Of a stretch of 64,000 bases of DNA, positions 8,393 to 21,392 are shown piece after piece. The position numbers and the translations under genes are program-made. Below the pieces are notes generated by a model, which did no database searches, was not told the DNA's origin, and worked only from the letters and a program-made list of their open reading frames with translations. How positions within the stretch are numbered: position 1 is the stretch's first letter; every line of letters begins with the position of its first letter. Origin of the DNA: Homarus americanus (lineage: Eukaryota > Arthropoda > Malacostraca > Decapoda > Nephropidae); NCBI RefSeq assembly GCF_018991925.1, contig NW_024725489.1, positions 7,911,065 to 7,975,064 on the forward strand. Direction: 5' to 3'.

Positions 8393-11356
8393 TTGCGCGC
8401 TAGCCAAGCACGAGCGTTCGAATCAACGAGCGACGCGCCTGGCGCTGCCGCTCAGAGCTGCCCAGAACCCGCGTCCACTCCCGCCCCGCCTCCACCCAAG
8501 TCACGGCTGCTTCCTCTTCACAGCGAGACGTCTCCTTCAGCCGCAAGGGTCTACTTCCTGAAGGAGTACTCGGATGTACTGGTGACGAAGGAGGCCCTAC
8601 GGACCGCGCCACTGAAGGCTATGGCGGGTCCGCCTATGAGGATCCACCTGCGGGAAGATGCACAGCCGTTTGCCATACACACTCCCCGGTTGATCCCTCT
8701 CGCCTTCAGGGATTCAGTCAAGAAGGAACTGGATTCCATGGTGGCCCAGGGTGTCATCGTACCCGTTGATGACGACCCGTCCCCTTGGTGCCACCCTCTA
8801 GTCGCTGTGGCTAAAACTAACGGTGGAGTGCGGATTACTACCGACTTGTCTAAGCTTAACAGCCAGGTGTCACGTCCCGACCACCCCTCACCCACACCTT
8901 TTGCAGCTATACGGAGTGTGGACCCGAAGGTACGGCACTTCTCGACAATGGACGCCCTCTGTGGTTATTGGCAGATCCCACTGAAGAAGGAGGATCAGCC
9001 ACTGACCACTTTCATCACGCCTTACGGACGCTTCCGCTACTGCCGTGGCCCTATGGGATTCGTTGCTACGGGGGACGCCTTCTGTCTCCGTGGTGACATG
9101 GCACTTCAAGGCGTGACCAACTGCGTGAAGGTAGTGGATGACGTCCTTCTCTACGATGAGGACTACCTGACGCATCTTCGCCGCATCGACGAGGTACTGA
9201 CCAGGTGTAGGACGCACGGCACCACTCTGAATGCCAAGAAGTTCGTCTTGGCCGCACCTGCAGTGTCTTTCTGCGGCTACCGACTATCAAGGGATGGCAT
9301 TGCTGTGGACCCGGAGAAAGTTCGCGCCATAGCGGACTTTGCAAAACCTGCCAACCTTACGGATCTCAGGTCTTTCATGAGCCTGGTGAACCAGTTGGCA
9401 GAATTTTCTCCTGACGTCTCCGCCGCTGCCGGGCCTCTCCGCCCCCTGATGAGCCCCAAGAGGACTTTCACGTGGACCCCTGACCACGACCTCGCCTTTC
9501 ATAAGGTGAAGAAGGCCCTGTCAAGTCCACCTATCCTCTCTACTTTCGACCCAGCGCTCCCCACCGTCCTCCAGACAGACGCCTCGCGCCTGTACGGGGT
9601 TGGTTACGCCCTTATCCAGGATCACGGTAGAGGTAGGTACCGGCTCGTACAGTGTGGCTCTCGCTTCCTCACCGATGTTGAGTCTCGCTACGCTACCATC
9701 GAGCTGGAGCTGCTGACAGTGGTATGGGCCTTATCGATGTGCAAATTTTACTTGGTTGGCCTACAGCACTTCGACCTCATCACAGACCACAGGCCCTTGG
9801 TCCCCATTCTTAATCACTATTCGCTGGACGCCATCGAGAATCCCCGCCTCCAGCGCCTGAAGGAGAAGATTTTGGCCTTCGTCTTCACCGCGGCTTGGCG
9901 CGCAGGTAAGGAGTTGTGCATCCCGGATGCCCTCTCCCGCTCCCCAGTCAGCCGCCCTACACCTGAAGACGAGATGCTCAGCACCGAGGCCTGTTTCTCC
10001 GTCAGCAACATCGTCACTTTGCAGGCCGTACAGTCCCTCGCCAGCACCCAGGCCTCAGTGTCGCCACCCGACAGCGATCTGGCCCTTGAGGAACTACGGA
10101 CCGCGGCACGTGACGACCCCTCCTACACTCAGCTCTTGGAGAGTGTGAGGACTGGGTTCCCTCGGGACCGTTTTGACCTCCACAACGCCCTACGCCCGTA
10201 TTGGAAGATACGTGAGGACCTCTACGCAGATGGGGACCTCGTCCTGTACGGTGCCCGTGTGGTCGTCCCTGCAGCTCTCCGTCGTCACGTTCTGGCCCGC
10301 TTACACGACAGCCATCGTGGAGCAGAGGCCACCAAGCGCCTCGCAAGGCAGGCTGTGTACTGGCCCGGCATTGACGCGGATATCGTCAATAATGTCCGTG
10401 CTTGTGAGCCGTGCCAGATCATGCAGCCCAGTCAACAGCAGGAGCCCCTCTTGTGCGACGACGAACCTACCAGGCCCTTCGAGTCCGTGTCGGCTGATTT
10501 CTTCAGCACAGCTGGGAAATATTTACTAGTTGTCGCCGACCGACTCTCTGGCTGGCCTGTGGTGGTAATCTGTGGCTCGGACACGATGTCCGCAGCCACC
10601 ATTCGCCACTTCCGGCACCTCTTTCGTGACCTGGGCGTCCCCATACGTCTGGGGACGGACGGTGGGCCACAGTTCATCAGCCGGGACTTCACAGGATTCC
10701 TGGAGCGTTGGGGAGTCCGCCACATCGTGTCAACACCCCACTACCCACAGTCAAACGGTCATGCTGAGGCTGCAGTCAAGACAATCAAGAACCTCATCCT
10801 CAAGGTGGCCCCTTCAGGCAACATAGACTGTGAGGCGTTTGACAAAGGACTCCTGGAGTTACGTAATACTCCCACCCACACAGGACGCTCCCCTGCCCAG
10901 ATCCTGTATGGTCATCCTCTCCGCTCTTGCGTTCCTGCACATGCCAAGGCCTTTGCGACCAGAGCCGAGAGCTGCGACCGCCGCGCCGCTTCACGTGCCC
11001 AGGACGCCAAGGCTCGGTATGACGACCGTGCCCGCCCTCTTCAGCCACTGGAGATTGGTGCCCTTGTCCGCGTCCAGGACCCGACGACGACACGTTGGGA
11101 CAAGGTGGGCATAGTGATGGGCGTCGGCCGGTCGCGGGACTACAAGGTCAGGATGCCGAGCGGCCGTGTCTGGTGGAGGAACCGCCGCTTCCTCCGGCCA
11201 GTCCCACCCCCTGCTGCTGGCCCCCTGACCGAGGACGAGTCTCCTACACCTCACGAGGATCCGCCCCACAGTGCACCTCCATGCTCGGAGCGACTCAGGA
11301 CTAAGAAGTCCGCTCAAGACAAAGACTATGAGCGAGAGGGGGGGAGGGAGATGTAA
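8393..11356 (+). CDS. Pol polyprotein of element B (RT, RNase H, integrase), 5'-partial
   Basis: The frame is open for 987 codons from a TTG; there is no genuine upstream start because the 5' part is lost, and the first in-frame ATG is near residue 76. Reverse transcriptase occupies about 70-300, with DALCGYW (D187) and KVVDDVLLY (D249, D250). RNase H has QTDAS (D396) and ITDHRPL (D464). Integrase has an HHCC finger (H638, H641, C671, C674), the triad D702, D756, E792 with 35 residues between the last two, and a C-terminal region with LVRVQDP and PSGRVWWRNRRFLRP. Catalytic residues are intact. The stop codon overlaps the LTR start. Confidence 0.9.
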   Translation: MRASQARAFESTSDAPGAAAQSCPEPASTPAPPPPKSRLLPLHSETSPSAARVYFLKEYSDVLVTKEALRTAPLKAMAGPPMRIHLREDAQPFAIHTPRLIPLAFRDSVKKELDSMVAQGVIVPVDDDPSPWCHPLVAVAKTNGGVRITTDLSKLNSQVSRPDHPSPTPFAAIRSVDPKVRHFSTMDALCGYWQIPLKKEDQPLTTFITPYGRFRYCRGPMGFVATGDAFCLRGDMALQGVTNCVKVVDDVLLYDEDYLTHLRRIDEVLTRCRTHGTTLNAKKFVLAAPAVSFCGYRLSRDGIAVDPEKVRAIADFAKPANLTDLRSFMSLVNQLAEFSPDVSAAAGPLRPLMSPKRTFTWTPDHDLAFHKVKKALSSPPILSTFDPALPTVLQTDASRLYGVGYALIQDHGRGRYRLVQCGSRFLTDVESRYATIELELLTVVWALSMCKFYLVGLQHFDLITDHRPLVPILNHYSLDAIENPRLQRLKEKILAFVFTAAWRAGKELCIPDALSRSPVSRPTPEDEMLSTEACFSVSNIVTLQAVQSLASTQASVSPPDSDLALEELRTAARDDPSYTQLLESVRTGFPRDRFDLHNALRPYWKIREDLYADGDLVLYGARVVVPAALRRHVLARLHDSHRGAEATKRLARQAVYWPGIDADIVNNVRACEPCQIMQPSQQQEPLLCDDEPTRPFESVSADFFSTAGKYLLVVADRLSGWPVVVICGSDTMSAATIRHFRHLFRDLGVPIRLGTDGGPQFISRDFTGFLERWGVRHIVSTPHYPQSNGHAEAAVKTIKNLILKVAPSGNIDCEAFDKGLLELRNTPTHTGRSPAQILYGHPLRSCVPAHAKAFATRAESCDRRAASRAQDAKARYDDRARPLQPLEIGALVRVQDPTTTRWDKVGIVMGVGRSRDYKVRMPSGRVWWRNRRFLRPVPPPAAGPLTEDESPTPHEDPPHSAPPCSERLRTKKSAQDKDYEREGGREM

Positions 11357-11629
11357 GTTATGTATCTATGCTACTGTGCCGAGTAGCAACCTTGTAAATA
11401 AGCTACTGTGCCGAGTAGCATATATATATATATAATTACGTGGCAACACTGCACGTGTTATGTGGCAACATTGCCCCGAGGCTGCCATATGGCAAGGCAG
11501 TCTCAGTCTGACTCTGTGGGCCGTGCATGGCACACGCTAGTCACTACTTGTATTTCTCCTATCCGTTAATAAATGGACTTTAGTGTTACCCGGTGTTTCC
11601 CTGCCCACCACTACCTTCTTCAGGGAACA
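11352..11629 (+). repeat. 3' LTR of element B
   Basis: Begins TGTAAGTTATG straight after a purine tract and ends GGGAACA. It contains two copies of a 19-bp repeat at 11370-11388 and 11402-11420, each a small hairpin with arms GCTACT and AGTAGC, then a TA run. A poly(A) signal AATAAA is at 11568-11573. The 3' end is inferred from the terminal ACA because no 5' LTR is left to compare. Confidence 0.65.
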
Positions 11630-11637
11630 CTTGGAAC

Positions 11638-11725
11638 CTTTAGAGTGAAGCTGCTCTGATCGACATTCTGTATTCTCTACAAATTACCCCTAATCTTGTC
11701 GTTCTCGTTCCTCCTGTGTACTACT
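11638..11725 (-). pseudogene. Second short copy of the LINE C-terminal segment
   Basis: This stretch closely resembles 12026-12110, including the shared block CTCGTTCCTCCTGTGT. It is a degraded partial duplicate of the LINE-like fragment next door and begins a few bases after the 3' LTR of element B. Confidence 0.5.
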
Positions 11726-11782
11726 ACTTTACCCTAATATTAAATATCCTAATACATAAGTAGCTACCCTAGCTGTGTTGAG

Positions 11783-12548
11783 TTAGTCGAGCCGCAGATC
11801 TATGCGGCATTCAGTGACTGTAGCCTCATAGTCAATATCTGCAACTGTTGTCGTTACCCTGAGGCAGAGCAAAGCCGACCGAAGGAGAGAGAAGGACAGT
11901 CGACATCTCATCCAGGCTGTAACATAACTTCTGGGCTGCTGGTTCTGTTCGGATATCACCTCCGCGAGTCTGGCGTAGAAGAATTTTGCACTTGGTCCCA
12001 TCCCACCAGAAGTTGTGAACACTAGAGGAGTGAAGCTGCCTTGATCAACGTTTTGAATTCTCTCCCCGTTTGCTCTTATCTTGTTCTCGTTCCTCCTGTG
12101 TGCATCATCGAGAGCTAAATTACAGTGACATACGGCCATGGGATAAAAAATCCTGATGTCGAAGAAGGCTCGCTCTCCCCCTGTCCAGAATCCTCGAGCA
12201 CTGACGTCTACACGGGCTTCGTTGGATGTGTTTGAAGTCCTATGTTGGAAAATCTCACCGTCCAATGGAAGGAGGTTCGGTTCTACCCTGACATCACGGC
12301 AGATATATATTGAATATATTTGCTGTGAGATCCCTTACTTCGTCATGCCTCATGCATGTGAAGCCCCCTTTTTTGCACACCATGGCGTGTTCGACGTCAT
12401 AGGAAGAGCCACACACGCATTGGGAGGACAAACCTTCTACTGGCCTACCGTACCTTAGAACATTGGCATCTGTAAATCCTTGTTTATTGAGAAGGAAACC
12501 ATTTGCCCTTATCGGTAACGTAGTTAACCGGTTCGAGGCGCCCACCTC
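11783..12548 (-). pseudogene. Non-LTR retrotransposon C-terminal fragment (zinc finger plus endonuclease-like domain)
   Basis: Two minus-strand frames join at an AT run near 12305. The first (12548-12294) reads through LTTLPIRANGF to CVCGSSYDVEHAMVCKKGG, a Cys/Cys/His/Cys cluster. The second (to 11783) reads DVRVEPNLLPL, EARVDVSARGFW and FFDIRIF, then GSFTPLVFTTSGGMG. This pattern recalls the C-terminal finger and restriction-like endonuclease of R2/R4-type LINEs, though I know it mainly as an unannotated family widespread in invertebrates. Reverse transcriptase is missing; one frameshift separates the halves. Confidence 0.5.
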
Positions 12549-12675
12549 CTACACTATAGCTACTTTTTTTTTTTTTAATTCTCTGGTACTTGCCGCATCA
12601 GTTGCTGCAACTTATCACTCTGGCCGTGCTGTCGTTTTGTCGTAATGGACCTTCAAATTTTGTTTACTTCACTGT

Positions 12676-12722
12676 GTACTACTACTACTAATAATAATAA
12701 TAATAATAATATAATAATAATG

Positions 12723-12800
<78 letters not shown>

Positions 12801-12828
12801 GTAATAATAATAAATAAAATTAATGAAA

Positions 12829-12920
<92 letters not shown>

Positions 12921-12995
12921 AAAACGTGGATAAGATGTCTTGAATAAAGAAAGCTAAGGTACTCCGTTGTTTCCATTTTCCGTGTGATTTTATCA

Positions 12996-13094
<99 letters not shown>

Positions 13095-13104
13095 TTTCAT
13101 TAAT

Positions 13105-13171
<67 letters not shown>

Positions 13172-13172
13172 T
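12676..13172. repeat. Large palindrome built of microsatellites
   Basis: The left arm reads CTACTACT, (TAA)n, AAATAAAATTAATGAAAATT and (TA)n. The right arm is its mirror: (TA)n, AATTTTCATTAATTTTATTT, (ATT)n and AGTAGTAGT. The two arms enclose about 85 bp of unique sequence (12915-12998). Mirror-image order of four different repeat types plus a shared unique segment rules out chance. Confidence 0.85.
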
Positions 13173-13179
13173 TAAGATG

Positions 13180-15167
13180 ACTTGGTCATTATTCTTACCA
13201 GTTATGGATCGTAGCGACATCCCGCAGTAGTTGCCATAGTGTTACTAGGTCTCCCTTGTTCTTATAAATATTGATGATGGTGACGTTTTTAAGATATTGG
13301 GGATTTACTCCGTCTCCCATATATTCTCCATGAGAGAGTGGAGACGGCTGGCAAACAGAAGTCCTCCTGTTTTATGCACCTCGGCTGGGGTTCCTTGAGG
13401 ACCTGCGGTTTTACTATTTTTCATCTGCTTAATGGCAGATAGCGCTGACGAATACCTTCTTTGTCTTTAATTAAGGAGTTATCATCGGATCAATGGAAGG
13501 GGGGTCACGCCATGAGTAGTCATCTTTAGTTGATCGTTATATTTTTGCATTTGACACAGTACATTTTTCCACCAATCGTTCATCAGTTTGCGAAGTTCGC
13601 GCTGGACCGCCGCCTTCTTCTCGCGGTAGGTATCAGCATTGTTCCGAGACATGGGGCTGTTCTGACAGTGAGTGAGAGCAGCACGTTTACTATTTTTCTT
13701 TTCTTTTATACTGGGAATAGCCCACCACGGCACAGGTCATCGACTCGCAACGAGGCATATGAGGCGAAAAAAATAAGAGTAAAAAGAAATTAAAAACAGA
13801 AAATGCCGGAAACCAGCTTTTTCAAGTGAGACAGATTGTACGAGTATGGAACAACAGAAGAAGGCAGAGCATTCCACAGTTTGGCTGTGTGAGGAAAGAA
13901 GGGTGTTCTTTAACGGGTTATTCTAGTCACTAGTGTGACCGACATCCGCAGAGAAACGGTGGGCACCGCGGCCAAGACGAGTGTTACGAGCCCACGGCCT
14001 TGCCGGTGGTACACAGGATGCCAAATCCACCTAACATTGCCCGTTAAAGTACCTGTATAAAAGAGAGAGAGTAAAGCAACAATGCGGCGAAGAGAAAGGG
14101 ATAAGAGATTATCAACTAAATGAGGAGAGTTAATAAGAGGAAATGCCTTTGATTCCACCCTATCTAGTAATTGGGCAGAAGAGGAGCCACCCCAGATATG
14201 AGAGCAGTACTCCAAATTAGGACGAATGAATCACTTATAGACTTGAAGCATCTATTCAGGAGGGAAGTAGCTACGGCACCTGTACAGCATTCCCAGCTTT
14301 TGAGAGGCAGCTTTACCAATATTGTGGATCTATGGCTTTCATGACATATTAGAGGAAATGGTGAGACCTAACATGTCTATATTAGAATTTGGTAGAATGA
14401 TTGCGTTTTGAAATGTGCTTGGTGGGAGATCATCTAATTTGGAATGAGTTATTGGTAAATACTGTGTTTTATTACTATTGAATTTAACCAAGTTTCTACC
14501 TCTCCTTTCGGAGATGCTGCACAGATCTGCATTGATAGATGAAATGGTATCAGCTCGAGAAACAGATCTAGTTTGAAAATTAGGGAGAATCGAAAAATGT
14601 AAAGAAGTATGAATAATAGAATCATCAGCGTAAGTCTGGATATAATTAGTCGTAGTGTGAAGTAAACCATTGATTAAAAGAAGGACGAGAGTAGGTGAAA
14701 GAACAGAACACTGTGGGACACCACTATTGGTAAAGAGAGAGCGTGAGATCGATCCCTTGACAACAACTACCATGGATCGGTTTTCAAGGAAGCTAGAAAT
14801 TAGAGAACAAAGTGGGGGAGAAAAACCATATGAGGGCAGTTTAGAAACCAAAATACTTGTGCCATTCCCGTTAAATGCTTTGGAGATGTCGAGGGCCACA
14901 AAGAAAATTTCTCCATAATCCCTATTGACGAGTACTTCGAGTTCCGGGTAGTTTTCATCAAACCAATCCTGGTGTTCTCTTTGATATGGTCGAGGGTCTC
15001 GTTGTAGGTTTTTGTGATGACAGCTGGGATTTTGGGTGTTTGTTGTTGAGTTGTTTTTCAACCCCTCGCTGAGCTGCTCGCTGAAAACATTTGCTACAGC
15101 ATGATCCTCCAGTCGCATGAGGTTAAAGCCTCTTCTGGAGTCTTGTTGCCTTCGCATTAGGGAAAGA
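13180..15167 (-). mobile_element. RTE-like LINE remnant, interrupted by LINE X1
   Basis: Two blocks of one LINE ORF flank LINE X1. The upstream block (15167-14927) contains HQDWFDENYPELEV and the downstream block (13689-13180) contains KRAALTHCQNSP, QRELRKLMNDWW and the RT entry motif KQMKNSKTAGPQGTPAEV. These are characteristic of RTE-type LINEs often annotated as craniofacial development protein 2-like. Removing X1 and one copy of the pentamer joins the blocks in frame. The ORF is 5'-truncated, ends before the YADD motif and carries stops. Confidence 0.65.
13695..14921 (-). mobile_element. LINE X1 (Jockey/CR1-like), 5'-truncated, nested
   Basis: A minus-strand LINE starting inside reverse transcriptase (DISKAFN, NSGVPQCSVLSPT, TYADDS) and running to its 3' end. 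After a frameshift near 14340 the C-terminal block continues with EYCSHIWGGSSSAQLLDRV and TAKLWNALPSS. The 3' terminus (GGGCTATTCCCAGT plus an A-rich tail) is shared with X2, X3 and X4. CTATT flanks it on both sides (13690-13694 and 14922-14926). The normal Gly in the PQG motif is Cys (PQC), and the ORF is broken. Confidence 0.8.
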
Positions 15168-15960
15168 TTGACAAAAGCCATATCACAACTAACCAAACTT
15201 CGTCGCTTCAGAAAACTAAACACCAAAATACAACTACATCTTTACGAATCACTAGTCAGACCACACCTTGAATACCCACCAATTCTACTTAACACAATAA
15301 CTAAAACAAACAAACACAAGCTGCAAGCAGTCCATAATACAGCACTAAAAAGAGCAGCAAAACATAGGCCGCCATACAGACAAAAATACGAGACATAAAC
15401 ATCGAAAATAACAGACACAGTTAACATAAGAACACACAAACAAGCAAAAGCGGTATGGGACAAACTACACCGAACACAGGACCCTATTTTACAGAAACTA
15501 TTACAGGCAAGCAAGAATAACATCACTTATATAACCGTAAAGATGGGGATTAACCTGCCAGTTCACACAAGGACCTGGTGGGACCCCCAATCACTAGAGA
15601 TGAGGAACATCTCTTCAGTAACACAAGGACCTGAAGGGACCCTCCAACAAACCCTAAAACAACACATTCCCCTGGGATCACACTTTATACTAGCTTAGCT
15701 TAGCCTATCTACCCTCCCTTACCCCTGGTGGACTGTGGGACGTCTGTCACTGGTAAAGCTACAAACCAGTCTCCGCTATCATTCTTCCTCTGAACTTCCC
15801 ACTTCTTAACCTTACCTTGCCCTTCATCTTCTTGTTCTCCTCAGAGCCACGGCTCTCTTATCTCGGTGTTCAGACTGACTGACTGATGCCTTCGCCGTTT
15901 TGGAGCGACGTGAAAGGAGAGTTTGGCTCTGACGAGCCGATGATCTTTGTCACAGTGGTC
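15168..15960 (+). mobile_element. Jockey-like LINE 3' fragment (Y)
   Basis: The plus strand encodes a typical LINE post-RT region: RLTKAISQLTKLRRF, then YESLVRPHLEYPPILLN and KLQAVHNTALKRA, continuing after a stop near 15399 with AVWDKLHRTQDPILQ. Reverse transcriptase itself is lost. About 250 bp of 3' untranslated sequence follows up to an ATT microsatellite that may have served as the LINE tail. Confidence 0.65.
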
Positions 15961-15992
15961 GTTTCTCACTATTGATCTTTTGATTTTTTATT

Positions 15993-18175
<2,183 letters not shown>

Positions 18176-18226
18176 CGGTACAGCAAAGTATATTTTTTTA
18201 GCACTAAACTGTTATTATTTTATTGT

Positions 18227-18592
18227 CTAATCATCACTACATATAACACCACCTATCATCACTACATATAACATCATCCATCATCACTACATATTTCACC
18301 ATCCATCATCACTACATTTAACACCACCCATCATCACTACATATAACATCATCCATCATCACTACATATAACACCATCCATCATCACTACATATAACACC
18401 ATCAATCAACACTACATATAACACCATCCATCATCACTACATATAACACCATCCATCATCACTTACATATAACACCATCCATCATCACTACATATAACAC
18501 CATCCATCATCACTACATATAACATTATCCATCATCACTACATATAACACCACCCATCATCACTTCATATAACACCATCCATCATCACTACA
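18227..18592 (+). repeat. 25-bp minisatellite, about 15 units
   Basis: Tandem units beginning TAACACCATCCATCATCACT and ending ACATA, with point variants (CACCC, AATC, TTCACC). It starts where Helitron helicase homology is lost, so the array borders the truncation. Confidence 0.92.
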
Positions 18593-18677
18593 GATCGGTA
18601 AAGTAGTTTCCGAGATTCTCGTGCGGACACATACACAAACAAACACACAGACATACTTCTTTGTTTTATATATATAG

Positions 18678-18752
<75 letters not shown>

Positions 18753-18805
18753 TCGCTCCCAGGCCCTGATGTGGGTCATTGACATGTGCTCTGGTGGGTT
18801 AATCA
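18593..18805 (+). repeat. LINE-tail-like segment, (ATT)n and LINE X 3' scrap
   Basis: GATCGGTAAAGTAGTTTCCG followed by a CA-rich run and TATATATATAGAT resembles the 3' tails of many invertebrate LINEs. About 25 ATT units follow (18678-18751). From 18752 the sequence CGCTCCCAGGCCCTGATGTG and GTGCTCTGGTGGG matches the 3' end of the LINE X family (compare 57540-57600). Confidence 0.5.
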
Positions 18806-19349
18806 CGACTTGGAGAGGATTATGATGACAACAAATTTATGATTTCAAAAGGATCCACATACAGAAAAACAAATTTTCTCAGCCAGTAAAAATATCACGT
18901 AACCATTGTCTAAAATATCTAAAGAAAATTTATCCTGAATCAAAACAATGCAGAGCACAAAATCAACTCACGTTAACAGAGCAGCAGACGAATATACAGT
19001 ACATATATTTGAGGTAATTCAACTTATCAATGTCTAGCAATGATTTGTGGACATTGATTAAATGTTCGGAGGTTAGATATAAAGATATATGAGAAAAAAA
19101 TGACATTTAGTACTCAAATTACATGAACACTCATGAACTTCCGAATGAGAGACACATCCAAGACGTTGGTGAATAAAATAATTGTTAAAATTCAGTACCT
19201 TGATGAGTGGCTGAACTTGAGAGGTCAGATTCAACCAAATAAACTACGAAAAAAAATAGTATTTGAATGAAAGCTGAGGTAAGTTTCAAGTTCTAAAGAT
19301 CGATATATAATTAATTAGTGAATCTACAGCAGTGAAAGTGTAAAATTAT
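18806..19349. other. Non-coding AT-rich stretch
   Basis: No coding similarity, repeat or RNA gene is recognised between the LINE X scrap and the hAT terminus. Confidence 0.5.
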
Positions 19350-21392
19350 CAGTGGTTCCCAACCTTTGTCATTTCAGCCTACCAAACTACCTGATTTAAA
19401 TAAAGCAAGCAATTACGGTCAATAGCAGGTATGAAAAATCAAATAAAAAGTGATTCGGTATTTTTATATATATTTTTTTTCCAATTTATTTTATATAATT
19501 GTTTTACCATTATGCAATGTATATAAAGCATGAAAAATTAAAGTTATTGTATTTGAACAGAAAACACCCTGCATGAACGATATGTTTATAGATGTACAAG
19601 GTTCCTAGAGCACAGAGAAGAAATGATTATATTTTAACAGAAAACACTTATGCTTCAGTGACTACCTTGAGCTTGACGAGACTGTGCTAATTTATTAATA
19701 TCTGGTTCAATGTTTGACAGACAGAGCCTTAAGTCACTAACATGAAGTCTATTTCTTTGCTTTGTTTGTACCTGTACCAGAGCGCTAAAACCTTTCGTAA
19801 CTAAATATGATGTGAGAAATGCTAAGAGTAACAGTTGTAACTCCTGCCAAAGATAAGGGTACAAAATTCGTTCTTTGACCCAGAATACTTCGTAACCACA
19901 ATGTTTGAATCGTTTTTGGGTTTCAAAGTCATGTTGTAGAAAACTCTTCATACAAGTTTTGCTGAAGATCTTGCACATTCGCCAAAAACAGATTAATTAC
20001 CCAGTCAGGTACAATGAGTTCACAGAGGTCTTTAAATTTTGTCAGCATATCTCCCGAGAGTTTCTAGAATCTAGATCATTGTCACACAGTTTGTCTTCAA
20101 CCTCCATCATTGTCTGTACACTTAGAAACTGGTAGAGTTCGTGGCGCCCAAGGTTATCCTTAAACAAAGTTAAATTACTGATAAACCAAATAATAATTCA
20201 TTATGCTTTTATGAGATTAATTTTCTTTTCTTGTAATTTAATGATGATTTCATTTAATTTGTCGAAAATGTCCGAGAGATATGCTACATCAGTTCACCTT
20301 GTCTCTACTTCACTAATTAATTTTTGGTCAGTTGAACGAAGAAATTCAAGAACAGTGTCATAGAGTGTTTAGAAACGCTTCAGGCAATTGCCCTTTGCGA
20401 GCCACCTAACTTTCTTATGCAGGAAAAGACGTTCAAACTCTTCATTGATATGGCAAAGTTGCGGAAACACTCGGTCATTCAGTGAGTGAGCTTTGATTTT
20501 ATTAGTAGCATTGATGACAAATTGTAGAGACTATGGAGTCTATCACTGAGATGTTTGGCAACTAAATGCTGATGATGAACAACACAATGAATAGTAAAGA
20601 AGTCGTGTGCTGCATTATTTAAATATAATCTATGAAACAACGTTGACGGCCAATCATGGCTGGTACACCATCTGTTGCACATGCAATAATTTGTCAGAGG
20701 AATGATTTTTCAGCAAAAAAAAGCGTTCAACCATTTGTCATATTAACAAGCCTCTGGTGTCTTTTGTCAGCGATTTGGTGACTAATAACTCTTCAGTCAT
20801 TACTTCACTTATGTTTACACAGCGCACATAAGCTAGTAGCATGGCTTCATTATCACTGAGAGTTGACTCATCAAGCTGTAACGCAAATTCGGTGATCTGC
20901 AATTCGTTACACAGCTTACTTTCAATATCACTTGCCAGCTCATCAATTCGTCTTGACACTGAATTGTAGCTCAGTGGAACTGAAGAAGTTAAGTCACTTA
21001 CACCAGGACCCAACATAGTGTTGACAACTAACTTCTTTCACAGCGGATAGAATGAAGGTCTCGCCAATTCTATGCGGTTTTCAAGGTTTAGCAATTAATA
21101 TATAAATCTTATAGATAACAAGAAGTCCCTTTTATATTTGGCTAAAATGTTTTTTAAATAGTCCAATAACGGTAACTAGCTTTTCAAATTTTACCTTTAA
21201 ATCTCGAAAGTATGATATATGTTTGTCCACCTTATCTGCAGGCTTCTTTTTCAAATGTCCATCAATCTTGAAGGCTTCATTGCTTCATTCGAGAAAGTTT
21301 GATCACTAATTGGGCTTTTCTAGGAGGTGGAATAATTGAATGATTTATGTAATCCTGTGAATAATGCCGGCACTTCTCTTCCTGTCCATGTT
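19350..21392 (-). mobile_element. hAT element with ZBED5/FAM200A-like transposase, decayed
   Basis: At 19350 the plus strand reads CAGTGGTTCCCAACC, a classic hAT terminal inverted repeat. The minus strand from about 21392 encodes a broken transposase: a BED-finger-like start (SNEAFKIDGHLKKKPADK), KPHRIGETFILSAVKEV, LSYNSVSRRIDELASDIESK, the catalytic-region motif FALQLDESTLSDNEAM, HCVVHHQHLVAKHLSDRL, and the C-terminal dimerisation region FSALVQVQTKQRNRLHVSDL. At least four stops or frameshifts interrupt it. The opposite terminus was not found. Confidence 0.82.

Larger units (their letters stand above)
8353..11629 (+). mobile_element. Ty3/Gypsy retrotransposon copy B, 5'-truncated
   Basis: The 3' two thirds of a Gypsy element: pol, a G-rich polypurine tract and a 278-bp 3' LTR. 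The 5' LTR, gag and protease are missing; the element begins at the last minisatellite unit. Its protein is clearly related to element D at 36.2-37.4 kb, sharing integrase blocks such as PSGRVWWRNRRFLRP, and more distantly to element A. Confidence 0.9.

Noticed and set aside
18227..18592. CRISPR-like regular array
   Set aside because: Units are contiguous 25-bp tandem repeats with no unique spacers, in a eukaryotic TE region.
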